Below are positions 1 through 7,463 of a stretch of 13,302 bases of DNA, one piece after another (position 1 is the first letter of the stretch; the number at the start of each line of letters is the position of its first letter). The notes under the pieces were generated by a model that did no database searches, had not been told where the DNA came from, and saw only the letters and a list, made by a program, of their open reading frames with translations. Source of the DNA: an uncultured Chlorobiota bacterium (GTDB lineage: Bacteria; Bacteroidota; Bacteroidia; Bacteroidales; JAADGE01); contig CAMZKQ010000258.1 of assembly GCA_947311265.1 (NCBI GenBank), positions 1-13,302 of the forward strand, read 5' to 3'. Both the position numbers and the translations under genes were made by a program.

Positions 1-1492
1 CACAGGTGGCACATACAAAATACCCATTCCCGCAGGGACACTGCCCATTGCAGCAAATACCCTTAGGGTAAAAGCAAAATCATCAACATGCAGCCAAGTT
101 ACCCTAGATAGCCCTGGGTATATTACAGTAGTACCCGCCCCTACGCCCTTTGCCAACCTTTCGGGCAACACCGTCTGCCTTGGCAACGATGGTGCAGTAA
201 CCCTCACAAATACAGATGAAGGCATACGGTACGAAGCCCTTATTAATGGGCAAATTGTTGCCACAGGCGCCCCATTTCAAGGGGATTTAACCATTACCAT
301 ACCAGCCGAATATTTGCAGGTCGGAAATAATACAATTAGTTTCCAAGCCACTAATAACAGTTGCGAAGTGCAACTTAGCCAGCAAGCAAATATTATTGTA
401 ACAGAAGCCTCACTTGCCGAGAGCGAAGTGGAAGTAGAAGACGTATGTTTTGGTAGCAATGCCGATATATTATTTAAAACAAGCGAAATATCTACTCTGT
501 ACGAAGTTTATATCAATAACGTCTTAGTTGGCTCTAAAAATGGCACAGGTTCAGATTTTACTTTAAGCCTGAACACATCAGAACTGCCTATTGGCGACCA
601 TACCGTTACAATAAAAGCAAGCCAAGGGGGCTGTTATAAAAATTTTACGAATACTCCCACAATAACAATTAAGCCACCACCCAACAAAAATATTGCCACC
701 ACAGGTAGCGAAATTTGCTTTGGTGCAGACGGTACTTTTAATATCATCAATTCCGAGAATAATACCGTTTATACGGTGTACCTAAACAATAGCTTGTACA
801 CCACTGCCATAGGCAATTCGCATACACTCGATTTTACTGTACCAGCCAATGAACTAGTGCCAGGTAGCAATCAGATTTTAATTTCAGCAGAAAAGGCTGG
901 TTGCCAAGCGGTGCTTTTAAGCAACCCAATAATTAAAAACCAAAAATTAGACATTAATAAAACCGTTTCAGCAACTCCCATTTGCAAAGGCGAGCAGGCA
1001 ACAATTAGCATCGAAAATTCAGATTTAAACATACTCTACTCTGCCAGTATTGCTGGCGAATTAGTAAACACAGCACTAGGCACAGGCAGCGATGTAAGCA
1101 TTACATTACCAGCTAGTTGGGTGTTAAATACCACTTTGGTGGATATTCAGGCAACTGCCCAATCTTGTGCCGAAAATTTTATCGAGCCAATAGAAATTAA
1201 AGTAAATGCTTTGCCTGCTTTTAATAACACCATACTAGGCGACACCGTTTTAGAATACCAAGCCAGTAGCATCACTATCCTTTCCGCCCAAAGCGGAATA
1301 ACCTACTGGGCAACCCCAGAAATAGGCACAGATGTATATATTGCCCATGCAGTTACTGATGGCAATTTGAAAATACAAATACCTAGTTTTCAGGCAAGTT
1401 ACGGAGATACTGAATTTACAATTTGGGCAAAAAATGAAGCCAACTGCTTTGCCCAAAATACTCAAACTGCAATTATCCATGCCATTGGAGTA
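1..1492 (+). repeat. Tandem ~270-bp coding repeats (Ig-like domains) of the left adhesin
   Basis: First cysteines of successive domains fall 90, 90 and 89 residues apart, giving a repeat unit of about 270 bp. At least five full or near-full units and one partial unit at the left edge are visible. The units are diverged: the motif positions are kept (Cys-x-Gly, Asn-Ser, Tyr-x-Val-Tyr-x-Asn-Asn, GlyThrGlySer, second Cys) but most other residues differ, so this is an old amplification. Confidence 0.7.
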
Positions 1493-2068
1493 CCACCAGT
1501 GGCTAACCGAGATTCTGCACAGGTAGAGCAACACAGCACACTCACTAATTTTTCGCTGGCAAGCAACGATGTGGATACTAATTTAGACCCCACATCAGTA
1601 AATATTGCCTCCAGCTTTTCCGCCATGGGCGGAATGATTAGCATAAATGCCGATGGTACAATAAACTACACCCCTCCGCCCCGTTTTTTTGGCACAGACT
1701 CTGTTGTATATGGCATTTGCGATAACACCAACCTTTGTGATACTTCGGTACTTATCATTACTGTAAAACAAAAAATATTAATTTCAGAGTTAGAATTTCC
1801 GCAAGCCTTTTCGCCTAACGGCGATGATGTAAACCAGACTTTCTTTATAAAAGGCATTAAAGGTTTTCCTGAAAACACGATACAAATTTACAACCGCTGG
1901 GGGAATTTAATCTACAAAGCATCGCCCTATCTAAATACTTGGGACGGCACAGCAACCCAGAGTTCCCAAGCCGGAATAAAAAAAGTACCCAGCGGCACTT
2001 ACTACTATATTTTCAGCCCCGCAGCAAACGAAAAAGTAATTAAAGGCTTTATTTACCTCACTTATTAA
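1..2068 (+). CDS. T9SS-secreted Ig-like repeat adhesin with type B C-terminal sorting domain (5' partial)
   Basis: The reading frame is open from base 2 to a TAA at 2066-2068, so 688 residues are visible and the start lies outside the window. Visible residues up to about 495 form tandem Ig-like repeats of about 90 residues. Each has a motif like C-x-G-x-x-A near its start and a second Cys 61-62 residues later (C59/C121, C149/C211, C239/C301, C328/C389). A lone C30 at the left edge is the end of an earlier repeat, and the last repeat keeps only its second Cys (C482). Residues about 499-588 are a cadherin-like domain (VANRDSA..., NADGTINYTPPPRFFGTDS) with a close Cys pair, C573/C579. The last ~95 residues carry FSPNGDDVNQTF, IYNRWGNLIY, WDGTA, PSGTYYYIF and KGFIYL, the hallmarks of the type B (gliding-motility-associated, CHU_C) sorting domain that directs export through T9SS. 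Role as adhesin or surface fibre is inferred from the architecture; the ligand is unknown. Confidence 0.9.
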   Translation, partial: TGGTYKIPIPAGTLPIAANTLRVKAKSSTCSQVTLDSPGYITVVPAPTPFANLSGNTVCLGNDGAVTLTNTDEGIRYEALINGQIVATGAPFQGDLTITIPAEYLQVGNNTISFQATNNSCEVQLSQQANIIVTEASLAESEVEVEDVCFGSNADILFKTSEISTLYEVYINNVLVGSKNGTGSDFTLSLNTSELPIGDHTVTIKASQGGCYKNFTNTPTITIKPPPNKNIATTGSEICFGADGTFNIINSENNTVYTVYLNNSLYTTAIGNSHTLDFTVPANELVPGSNQILISAEKAGCQAVLLSNPIIKNQKLDINKTVSATPICKGEQATISIENSDLNILYSASIAGELVNTALGTGSDVSITLPASWVLNTTLVDIQATAQSCAENFIEPIEIKVNALPAFNNTILGDTVLEYQASSITILSAQSGITYWATPEIGTDVYIAHAVTDGNLKIQIPSFQASYGDTEFTIWAKNEANCFAQNTQTAIIHAIGVPPVANRDSAQVEQHSTLTNFSLASNDVDTNLDPTSVNIASSFSAMGGMISINADGTINYTPPPRFFGTDSVVYGICDNTNLCDTSVLIITVKQKILISELEFPQAFSPNGDDVNQTFFIKGIKGFPENTIQIYNRWGNLIYKASPYLNTWDGTATQSSQAGIKKVPSGTYYYIFSPAANEKVIKGFIYLTY

Positions 2069-2079
2069 TGGCATCAGTT

Positions 2080-2109
2080 TTGCTCTCCATTTTATTTTAG
2101 TTATCTTTG
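2080..2109 (+). promoter_or_regulatory. Bacteroidota-type promoter of cheW
   Basis: TTG at 2080-2082 (inside TTTTG) is followed after 19 bases by TATCTTTG at 2102-2109. This is an exact fit to the Bacteroidota primary sigma pattern TTG-N19-TAnnTTTG. Transcription would start about 5-8 bases after the -7 box, leaving a leader of only about 10-14 bases before the ATG at 2128. No Shine-Dalgarno sequence is present; the leader is A-rich, as is common in this phylum. Confidence 0.7.
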
Positions 2110-2127
2110 CTTTAAACAAAAAAAATT

Positions 2128-2586
2128 ATGGAGTCATTTTTATCATTTATACTTGCCAAAGAAAAATTTGCAATTAGCATTACAAAAGTTTTAGAAGTAC
2201 TTTTAGAATACAAAGTGGTCGAAGTACCCGATGCCCCCCTATTTGTTGAAGGGGTACTCAATTTCAGAGGCGATATTGTACCTATTATTAATTTCAGAAA
2301 AAAGTTTAAGTTCCCCGAAGATAAAGCGAAAAAAAGTATGCTTATTATTCTTGAAATTACAGAAAATGATAAAACAGTCGTTTTTGGAGCGGTGGTAGAT
2401 AAAGTGCACAATGTTTTTGAAATTCAATCTGGCGACATACTCCCAACACCCGAGTTTGGGTCTAAATACAAGCCCGAATATATTGGTGGAATGATAAAAG
2501 AAAAAGGTGATTTTTTGATGATTATGAATATCGAGAAAGTATTTTCCGATAAAGACGTTGAACTACTAGCTGAAATTGCCGAATAA
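2128..2586 (+). CDS. cheW: CheW-domain chemotaxis coupling protein
   Basis: A 152-residue protein that is a single CheW domain from end to end. Family signatures are visible: the N-terminal strand FLSFILAKEKFAISITKVLEV, the central GVLNFRGDIVPIINFRKKF (family form G-x-N-x-RG-x-x-x-P-x-x-x-L), VVDKVHNVFEI (usual V-D-x-V-x-x-V) and the late YIGGMI...FLMIMNIEKVF strand pair. CheW proteins are cytoplasmic adaptors that join methyl-accepting receptors to the CheA kinase. The ATG at 2128 is supported by the promoter just upstream and by the domain beginning at once. No receptor, cheA or cheY lies next to it, so it may serve a chemosensory array encoded elsewhere. It sits between two T9SS-related genes; a link between sensing and surface motility is only inference. 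Confidence 0.92.
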   Translation: MESFLSFILAKEKFAISITKVLEVLLEYKVVEVPDAPLFVEGVLNFRGDIVPIINFRKKFKFPEDKAKKSMLIILEITENDKTVVFGAVVDKVHNVFEIQSGDILPTPEFGSKYKPEYIGGMIKEKGDFLMIMNIEKVFSDKDVELLAEIAE

Positions 2587-2590
2587 TATT

Positions 2591-2619
2591 TTGAAAAATC
2601 AGTTAGCCAGCTATTTTTG
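2591..2619 (+). promoter_or_regulatory. Bacteroidota-type promoter of the PorE-like gene
   Basis: TTG at 2591-2593 (inside TTTTG, 2589-2593) is separated by 18 bases from TATTTTTG at 2612-2619, matching TAnnTTTG. It begins just after the cheW stop codon and implies a leader of about 70 bases for the gene starting at 2697. No terminator is visible after cheW, so read-through from the cheW promoter is also possible. Confidence 0.6.
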
Positions 2620-2696
2620 CACGATTGTTGCAAACCTAAAAATTGCTTATTAACAGCTTAAAAGTTTACTTTTAGCCACTTCAAAATTATCACTTT

Positions 2697-4772
2697 ATGA
2701 AAACTATTTATCTTGTAGGGTTTTTATTAGCCTTTACATCTGGGCTATTTGCCCAGCAATCCCTTATTTATTCCCATTCCGATTTACTTAAATCGGATAA
2801 TATCCGAAAGGAATTAGAAACGGCAAAAAAGAAGCTAACTGCTAAACCTGATGATGCAAAAACACTCCTAACCATTGGCTTTTGCTACTTATTAATGCCC
2901 GAAAAAAAAGACAGTAGCTACTTCTTTATCCAAAGTGCCAGAAGTGCTTACCGCACAAAAGCAAACGCCGAAGAGGCATTTTTGCGAACTGGCGTGCTGC
3001 TCGGGCAAGCCTACCGGCTAAATAATCAGTTTACCGATGCTAAAACGCAATTATTAAGCGTACAGAAACAGGCCAGTAAAAATCCAATTATGGTAAAATT
3101 TATTGAGCAAGAGTTAATGATTACTGCCAATGCCAAAAACATGAAACAAAATCCAGACTATGTTTTTGTAAAAAACTTAGCCAATATAAACTCAAAATAC
3201 TCCGACCACTCGCCAATGCTTTATCATGATAGTGTTTTGATTTTTACCTCAAAACAAAAAACAAAAATAGGCGATAAAAAACGCTTTTCAGGCAACTACT
3301 CCGAAGATATTTTTTTTACATACTACGAACCCAGCAAAAATGAGTGGCATAAAACAAAAGTAATTAGCCGAAAAGTAAAATCTAAAAATAACACATCAAA
3401 TTGTGGGATTAGCAACGATAAAAAAACAATTTATGTGTATCAGAATAGCGATATTTACGAAATGAAACGTGAAGGAGATAAGTGGAAAAAACCCAAAAAA
3501 ACACGCCTGCCAGTAAATTCAAAAGCAGACGACAAAAACATCTGCTTTACTCCAGACGGCAAATATGCCTACCTATCAAGCAACCGCCCAGGTGGGCATG
3601 GCGAGTTCGATATCTATCGGCTTACTCGCATGGGTGCAACTAGCTGGAGCCAACCCGAAAATATAGGCACAACAATAAATACTGCCCAAAGCGAAAGTAG
3701 CCCATTTATAGATGCCGAAGGCACTCTATTTTTTAGTTCCAAAGGGCATAATGGCAATGGGGGATACGATATTTTTAGGGCCTACCCAGATGGCAAAGGG
3801 GGGTTTAAAACCCCTGAAAATATGGGTTGGCCTATAAATTCTGAATACGATGATATTTTCTTTTACAGAAGTAAGGATTTGAAACACGCCGTTTTCACCT
3901 CCCGAAGACCAGAGGGCAGCAAAGGAAAATCAGATATATACATGGCTACTTTTTTCGACTACTTAGTGGCCTATGGTAGTGCCATAAAAAAAGGGCTAGA
4001 CGGCGATGGTGTCTATGTACAAAGTTTCAAACTTAGCGATAAAGGCACATTTGAACTCCCACAAGTAAGTACTGCTGGGAGTTACACTATGCTTGTAAAC
4101 CATAGCAGAAAATACTTTGCTAAAGCAGAAGCCAAAGGCTATTTCTTTGAAACAATTGTTTTTGAGACCCCTAGCGAACACGAAAAAAGAATGGAAATAG
4201 ACCAAATGGTTTTAGATAAAATAGACTATGATAAAGTATTTAAACAATACACACCAAATTGCAAAAATAGTACTATAACCAACGAATTTGCTTTGTTTTT
4301 AAACACCTTAATTAGCTTCCTAGAAATTCACCCAGAATTTTCTTGTGATTTATCGTTAGCTAACAACGGCATAGCAGAAAATTACCTCAAAAAAAATGGT
4401 ATCCCAGAAAGCCAGCTCTCTTTCAACCTCTACAAATCGGGGAATTGTGCGGTTACAATTTACCAAAAAGGGCTTGATACAGAAGAGTTTTCAGAATATA
4501 AGCCAACACCAGAGCCTATTATCAAAACCGCAAAAAAAATAAAATACACCATACAAGTAGGTGCATTTAACCAAAATCTAGATATAAACCATTGGTTTTT
4601 CCGAAGTTTGAGAGGAAAAGTAATCCGCCGGGACGACAAAGACCATCTAAACCGCTACATCATAGGCGTATATGAAGATGAAGATGAAGCTAAACGGAAA
4701 TTACCCAATATAATTAATCTCGGCTTTTTCGATGCCTTTATCCGTGAGGTCGATTGGTACGACCAAAAATAA
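2697..4772 (+). CDS. PorE-like TPR / PD40 propeller / CRD / degenerate OmpA / SPOR envelope protein
   Basis: A 691-residue exported protein. Residues 1-20 are a Sec signal peptide (MKTIYLVGFLLAFTSGLFAQ) with a signal-peptidase I site and no lipobox Cys. Residues about 30-150 are helical TPR-like. Residues about 155-418 form a PD40/WD40-like propeller, with blades ending SSNRPGGHGEFDIYR (294-308), SSKGHNGNGGYDIFR (347-361) and TSRRPEGSKGKSDIYMA (401-417). About 422-490 resembles a carboxypeptidase-regulatory-like domain. About 505-590 still follows the order of an OmpA-like domain (FLEIHPEFSCDLSL, then AENYLKKNGIPESQLSF) but the TD...LSxxRA core that binds diaminopimelate is missing. Residues about 613-690 are a SPOR domain (KYTIQVGAF...YIIGVYEDEDEAKRKL...GFFDAFI), which binds denuded peptidoglycan glycan strands. 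The first four domains match the layout of the T9SS accessory protein PorE; a periplasmic T9SS or gliding role is inference. The ATG at 2697 is fixed by the signal peptide. Confidence 0.85.
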   Translation: MKTIYLVGFLLAFTSGLFAQQSLIYSHSDLLKSDNIRKELETAKKKLTAKPDDAKTLLTIGFCYLLMPEKKDSSYFFIQSARSAYRTKANAEEAFLRTGVLLGQAYRLNNQFTDAKTQLLSVQKQASKNPIMVKFIEQELMITANAKNMKQNPDYVFVKNLANINSKYSDHSPMLYHDSVLIFTSKQKTKIGDKKRFSGNYSEDIFFTYYEPSKNEWHKTKVISRKVKSKNNTSNCGISNDKKTIYVYQNSDIYEMKREGDKWKKPKKTRLPVNSKADDKNICFTPDGKYAYLSSNRPGGHGEFDIYRLTRMGATSWSQPENIGTTINTAQSESSPFIDAEGTLFFSSKGHNGNGGYDIFRAYPDGKGGFKTPENMGWPINSEYDDIFFYRSKDLKHAVFTSRRPEGSKGKSDIYMATFFDYLVAYGSAIKKGLDGDGVYVQSFKLSDKGTFELPQVSTAGSYTMLVNHSRKYFAKAEAKGYFFETIVFETPSEHEKRMEIDQMVLDKIDYDKVFKQYTPNCKNSTITNEFALFLNTLISFLEIHPEFSCDLSLANNGIAENYLKKNGIPESQLSFNLYKSGNCAVTIYQKGLDTEEFSEYKPTPEPIIKTAKKIKYTIQVGAFNQNLDINHWFFRSLRGKVIRRDDKDHLNRYIIGVYEDEDEAKRKLPNIINLGFFDAFIREVDWYDQK

Positions 4773-4843
4773 TAATACAAACAAGGCAAAAATACTTGCC
4801 CTAGATTCCCCCCTTTATAGGCACTTTCAAAAAACCATATTCC

Positions 4844-4872
4844 ACTCCCTAGTACTTAAAATACTAGGGAGT
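4844..4872. terminator. Hairpin between convergent genes, probable bidirectional terminator
   Basis: Perfect 11-bp inverted repeat: ACTCCCTAGTA at 4844-4854 and TACTAGGGAGT at 4862-4872, with a 7-base loop. It lies 72 bases after the stop of the plus-strand gene and 16 bases beyond the stop of gpmI. On the minus strand the stem is followed by GGAATATGG and then six Ts. On the plus strand the downstream tract is A-rich, so that direction is weaker. The remaining bases of this 115-base gap show nothing else. Confidence 0.6.
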
Positions 4873-4887
4873 AAAAGTATAATAAGG

Positions 4888-6405
4888 CTAAGAGACAAGC
4901 ACCTTACCAGTCATTTCTTTAGGGATTTCTAGCCCCATAATTTTGAGTAATGTAGGGGCTACATCTGCTAATTTCCCGTTTTTGATTGCTTTATAGCCTG
5001 TGTTTACAGCAATGCAAGGTACAGGGTTTAAAGAGTGGGCAGTATTGGGCGAACCGTCTGGGTTTACAGCATTATCTGCATTGCCATGGTCGGCAATTAT
5101 TAGCACGGCATAGCCGGCAGCTTTTGCTGCTTCTACTGTTTTGGCAACGCAGTCATCTACTGCTGCAACGGCTTTCAATATTGCCTCGTAGATACCTGTA
5201 TGCCCTACCATATCGCCATTAGCATAATTTAGGCAAATAAAATCGTTCTCTTTTGTTTGTATTTCGGCAAGTAATTTTTCGGTAACTTCGTAGATACTCA
5301 TTTCGGGTTGTAGGTCGTAAGTAGCCACTTTGGGTGATAGTACAAGGATGCGTTTTTCGCCTTCAAACTCTGCCTCCCTTCCTCCGGAAAAGAAGAAGGT
5401 AACATGAGCAAATTTTTCTGTTTCGGCAATTCTAAGTTGTTTTTTTCCTGCTTTGGCAAGGATTTCTCCCATTGTATTTTCAACATTTTCTTTACTATAA
5501 ATTACACTCACGCCCTTAAATTTCTCATCATAGCGAGTCATTGTAAGGTAGTTTAAATCGAGTGTTTTCATGCCTTCTTCTGGCATATCCTGCTGCGAAA
5601 GCACGGTGGTAATTTCTCTAAGCCTATCGGTACGGAAATTAAAGCAAATAACCACATCGCCGTTAGTAATATTGCCTACGGGCAAATCATTTTCATCAAC
5701 AAGCACTACTGGCTCAATAAACTCATCGGTTTTTCCATCAGCGTAAGATTGCTCCACTGCCTCTGAGGCAGACTGTACTTTTTGCCCAGTACCATGTACC
5801 ATTAAATCGTAACCTTTTTTCACTCTATCCCAGCGTTTATCTCTATCCATAGAGAAGTAACGCCCAATAAGTGAGGCTATTTTCACTTTGGAATTTTCGA
5901 GTTTATTTTCTAGTTCTTTTATAAATCCTAATCCGCTTTTCGGGTCGCAATCTCGCCCATCGGTAATGGCGTGTACAAATACATTTTCCAGCCCTGCAGC
6001 ATCGGTAAGCTCGCAAAGTTTATAGAGGTGTTTTTCTGATGAATGTACGCCACCATTGGAAACCAAGCCTATAAAATGGACGGATTTTTTGTTCTCTTGT
6101 GCATACTCAAAGGCATTTTTTAGTACTTTGTTTTCGGCAATCGAGTTGTCTTTTATGGCATTATTTATTTTAACTAGGTCTTGAAATACAGTTCGCCCTG
6201 CCCCTATATTTAAGTGCCCTACTTCGGAGTTGCCCATTTGCCCATCGGGCAATCCTACGTTTTCGCCATCGGTGAGTAGTTGCGAGTTGGGTTCATTTTT
6301 CATCAGGTGGTCTATATAAGGGGTCTTGCCATTGTAAATTACATCTGCTTTGTCGGCCTGTCCTTTTCCCCAGCCATCAAGGATTATTAGTATTGTTTTT
6401 TTCAT
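4888..6405 (-). CDS. gpmI: 2,3-bisphosphoglycerate-independent phosphoglycerate mutase
   Basis: A full-length 505-residue cofactor-independent phosphoglycerate mutase (EC 5.4.2.12), which interconverts 3- and 2-phosphoglycerate in glycolysis and gluconeogenesis in the cytoplasm. It has the alkaline-phosphatase-type two-metal (usually Mn) fold. The catalytic Ser is S60 in GQMGNSEVGHLNIGAGR. Metal ligands are present: D10 (LDGWG), D398 and H402 (NGDMVGHTG), D439 and H440 (IADHGNAD) and H457 (TAHSLNPVP). Substrate contacts are present: H121, R151-D152 (TDGRD), R182 and R188 (GRYFSMDRDKRWDR), R258 and R261 (FNFRTDR) and K331 (EKFAHVT). Length and all motifs are normal, so it should be active. The ATG at 6403-6405 starts directly at the conserved MKKTILIILDGWG. 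It ends in TAG and converges on the PorE-like gene. It has no visible functional tie to its surface-protein neighbours. Confidence 0.98.
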   Translation of the reverse strand: MKKTILIILDGWGKGQADKADVIYNGKTPYIDHLMKNEPNSQLLTDGENVGLPDGQMGNSEVGHLNIGAGRTVFQDLVKINNAIKDNSIAENKVLKNAFEYAQENKKSVHFIGLVSNGGVHSSEKHLYKLCELTDAAGLENVFVHAITDGRDCDPKSGLGFIKELENKLENSKVKIASLIGRYFSMDRDKRWDRVKKGYDLMVHGTGQKVQSASEAVEQSYADGKTDEFIEPVVLVDENDLPVGNITNGDVVICFNFRTDRLREITTVLSQQDMPEEGMKTLDLNYLTMTRYDEKFKGVSVIYSKENVENTMGEILAKAGKKQLRIAETEKFAHVTFFFSGGREAEFEGEKRILVLSPKVATYDLQPEMSIYEVTEKLLAEIQTKENDFICLNYANGDMVGHTGIYEAILKAVAAVDDCVAKTVEAAKAAGYAVLIIADHGNADNAVNPDGSPNTAHSLNPVPCIAVNTGYKAIKNGKLADVAPTLLKIMGLEIPKEMTGKVLVS

Positions 6406-6449
6406 TTTTTTGATATTTTATACATTTTAAATGTCGAAAAATAAGTATT

Positions 6450-6591
6450 TTATATGAGTGCAGTCCAAAAAGCAAAAAAAGTGTGCTTAGTCGCCCTGCG
6501 AGTAGTTTAATTAACTGATTTTCAGGTGCTAATTTTGACTATTTTTGTAAAATAACTCGCGGGGCAACTTTTTATACAGGACTCTTATATG
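6450..6591. repeat. Possible MITE-like element with inverted repeats and 7-bp flanking direct repeats
   Basis: TTATATG occurs at 6450-6456 and again at 6585-6591. Inside these copies the ends carry AGTCC (6462-6466) and GGACT (6579-6583) in inverted orientation. Further in, a GC-rich 14-bp arm, GTCGCCCTGCGAGT (6490-6503), is inverted at 6555-6568 (ACTCGCGGGGCAAC) with 12 of 14 positions complementary. There is no coding capacity. The GC-rich arms stand out in an AT-rich gap. It could be a short non-autonomous insertion with its target duplication, or a structured leader of gpmI; copies elsewhere in the genome would decide. It makes up nearly half of the 305-base gap between gpmI and the OmpA gene. 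Confidence 0.35.
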
Positions 6592-6601
6592 CTTTTACTG
6601 G

Positions 6602-6609
6602 CAAAGATA
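6602..6609 (-). promoter_or_regulatory. gpmI: -7 box probably serving gpmI
   Basis: On the minus strand this reads TATCTTTG, the same -7 box as at the cheW promoter. No TTG is found 17-23 bases upstream, so only half of the promoter is supported. The implied leader is about 190 bases, of which about 135 could be the inserted-looking repeat element; without that element the leader would be a normal 50-60 bases. Confidence 0.4.
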
Positions 6610-6653
6610 AAAAAATAACTGTTGTTCTTAGTATTAAAGAAAATCTACAGGGC

Positions 6654-6690
6654 AAAAAAAATCTGCACTAAAAGAGTACAGATTTTTTTA
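6654..6690 (-). terminator. Intrinsic terminator of the adhesin-porP-ompA cluster
   Basis: A hairpin with arms 6655-6669 and 6675-6689: a core of CTG/CAG and ACT/AGT with one C-A mismatch, and outer A-run and T-run pairs. The loop is 5 bases. On the minus strand it is followed by a run of Ts, and it begins 21 bases after the TAA of the OmpA reading frame. A similar T-run on the plus strand would let it work in both directions. Confidence 0.75.
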
Positions 6691-6710
6691 ATCTTCATTT
6701 TAAGCTACAA

Positions 6711-7385
6711 TTACATACTAATAATTTTAAACTCTGTACGCCGGTTGGCTTGATGCTGTGCATCAGTAAGGTTGTGTTTTACAGGTTTATTATTACACTT
6801 ACAGTGTATTTTTAGTTGTGTTTCGCCATAACCTTTTCCATAGATTCGTTCTGGTTTTGTAATTTTTGATTTTATGTACTTGGCAGAGGCCTTTGCTCGC
6901 CTATCCGATAGGCGTGTATTTGATTTTATGCTGCCTCGGCAATCGGTATGCGAGCCAAGCTCTATCACCATTGTAGGGTGCTCGTTCATAACTTTAATAA
7001 TTTTTTCGAGTTCTGTTGCTGCATCTGGTCGGATATTAAATTTATTGAAATCAAATAAAATTGGTTTTATTTCGATAAAATCGGATAGTTTTGAGCCTAC
7101 TTTTAGCTTGAGCATTGTTATTTCAACAACATATTCGCCTTCTTTATTTATTGTTGTTTGATAACTTTTTGTAGCTTCTAAGTACTGGTCTTTGTGGGCT
7201 ACAAATCTGTAGTTTAGAATATCGTTCATTTTAAAGCCTATAAGGGGTTTTCGGTATTGCCCATTGGCTTGTGTGTAAACATTTTCGTTTTTATTGTTCG
7301 ATACGTTAGTCATAGCAATATTAACGCCATCGAGCAGGTTACCATCAGCATCTTTTACGATACAGACTAGGGATAAATCAGGCAC
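6711..7385 (-). CDS. C-terminal part of a split PD40-OmpA protein: CRD plus OmpA-like peptidoglycan-binding domain
   Basis: This stretch reads as 224 residues from a GTG at 7383-7385, but that start is nominal: the frame is open for 25 more codons up to a TAA at 7461-7463 and joins the gene upstream in the same frame. It has no signal peptide. Residues 4-50 begin with a carboxypeptidase-regulatory-like motif (LSLVCIVKDADGNLLDGVNI). Residues about 105-224 are an OmpA-like domain: ILFDFNKFNIRPDAATELEK, then IELGSHTDCRGS, LSDRRAKASAKY, YGKGYGE and a final NRRTEFKI. The diaminopimelate-binding pair, D148 of SHTD and R163 of the RRA motif, is intact. OmpA-like domains hold outer-membrane proteins to peptidoglycan. 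Without the N-terminal part this fragment could not be exported, so unless the stop is read through it is probably non-functional. It lies at the end of the minus-strand cluster, with a terminator just after. Confidence 0.75.
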   Translation of the reverse strand: MPDLSLVCIVKDADGNLLDGVNIAMTNVSNNKNENVYTQANGQYRKPLIGFKMNDILNYRFVAHKDQYLEATKSYQTTINKEGEYVVEITMLKLKVGSKLSDFIEIKPILFDFNKFNIRPDAATELEKIIKVMNEHPTMVIELGSHTDCRGSIKSNTRLSDRRAKASAKYIKSKITKPERIYGKGYGETQLKIHCKCNNKPVKHNLTDAQHQANRRTEFKIISM

Positions 7386-7460
7386 TTTTGTAAGGACTAA
7401 ATTAGCAATTACAACTTGTGTATCGCCATAAGTACTGGCAACATTTTTTCCGTTATCGTA

Positions 7461-7463
7461 TTA
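7461..7463 (-). other. In-frame TAA nonsense codon within the OmpA-family gene
   Basis: On the minus strand the context is AAA GAA TAA TAC GAT. A single base change would restore a sense codon such as GAA, AAA or CAA, giving KE(E/K/Q)YDNGK. The following base is T; UAAU is generally an efficient termination context, which argues against programmed read-through. TAA also ends most other genes in the window, so codon reassignment is excluded. Confidence 0.85.

Noticed and set aside
2697..2760. Lipoprotein signal in the PorE-like protein
   Set aside because: The signal peptide ends in FAQQS with no Cys near the cleavage site, so a lipid anchor is not supported.
4986..5222. A 78-codon plus-strand open frame inside gpmI
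   Set aside because: It lies wholly antisense to conserved gpmI catalytic sequence and its Leu/Gln/Arg-rich translation resembles no family.
6540..6547. Plus-strand TATTTTTG as a promoter -7 box
   Set aside because: There is no TTG at the right distance upstream, it lies inside the repeat element, and it would only drive transcription antisense to the OmpA gene.
6406..6600. A known riboswitch in the gpmI leader
   Set aside because: No recognised riboswitch core could be identified; the visible structure is a simple long inverted repeat.
7386..7463. Frameshift as the cause of the split OmpA gene
   Set aside because: The two parts are exactly 26 codons apart in the same frame and the bases between translate sensibly, so the break is a stop codon and not an indel.
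7461..7463. Stop-codon reassignment of TAA
   Set aside because: TAA ends the left adhesin, cheW, the PorE-like gene, the PorP/SprF gene, the OmpA part and the giant adhesin in this same window.
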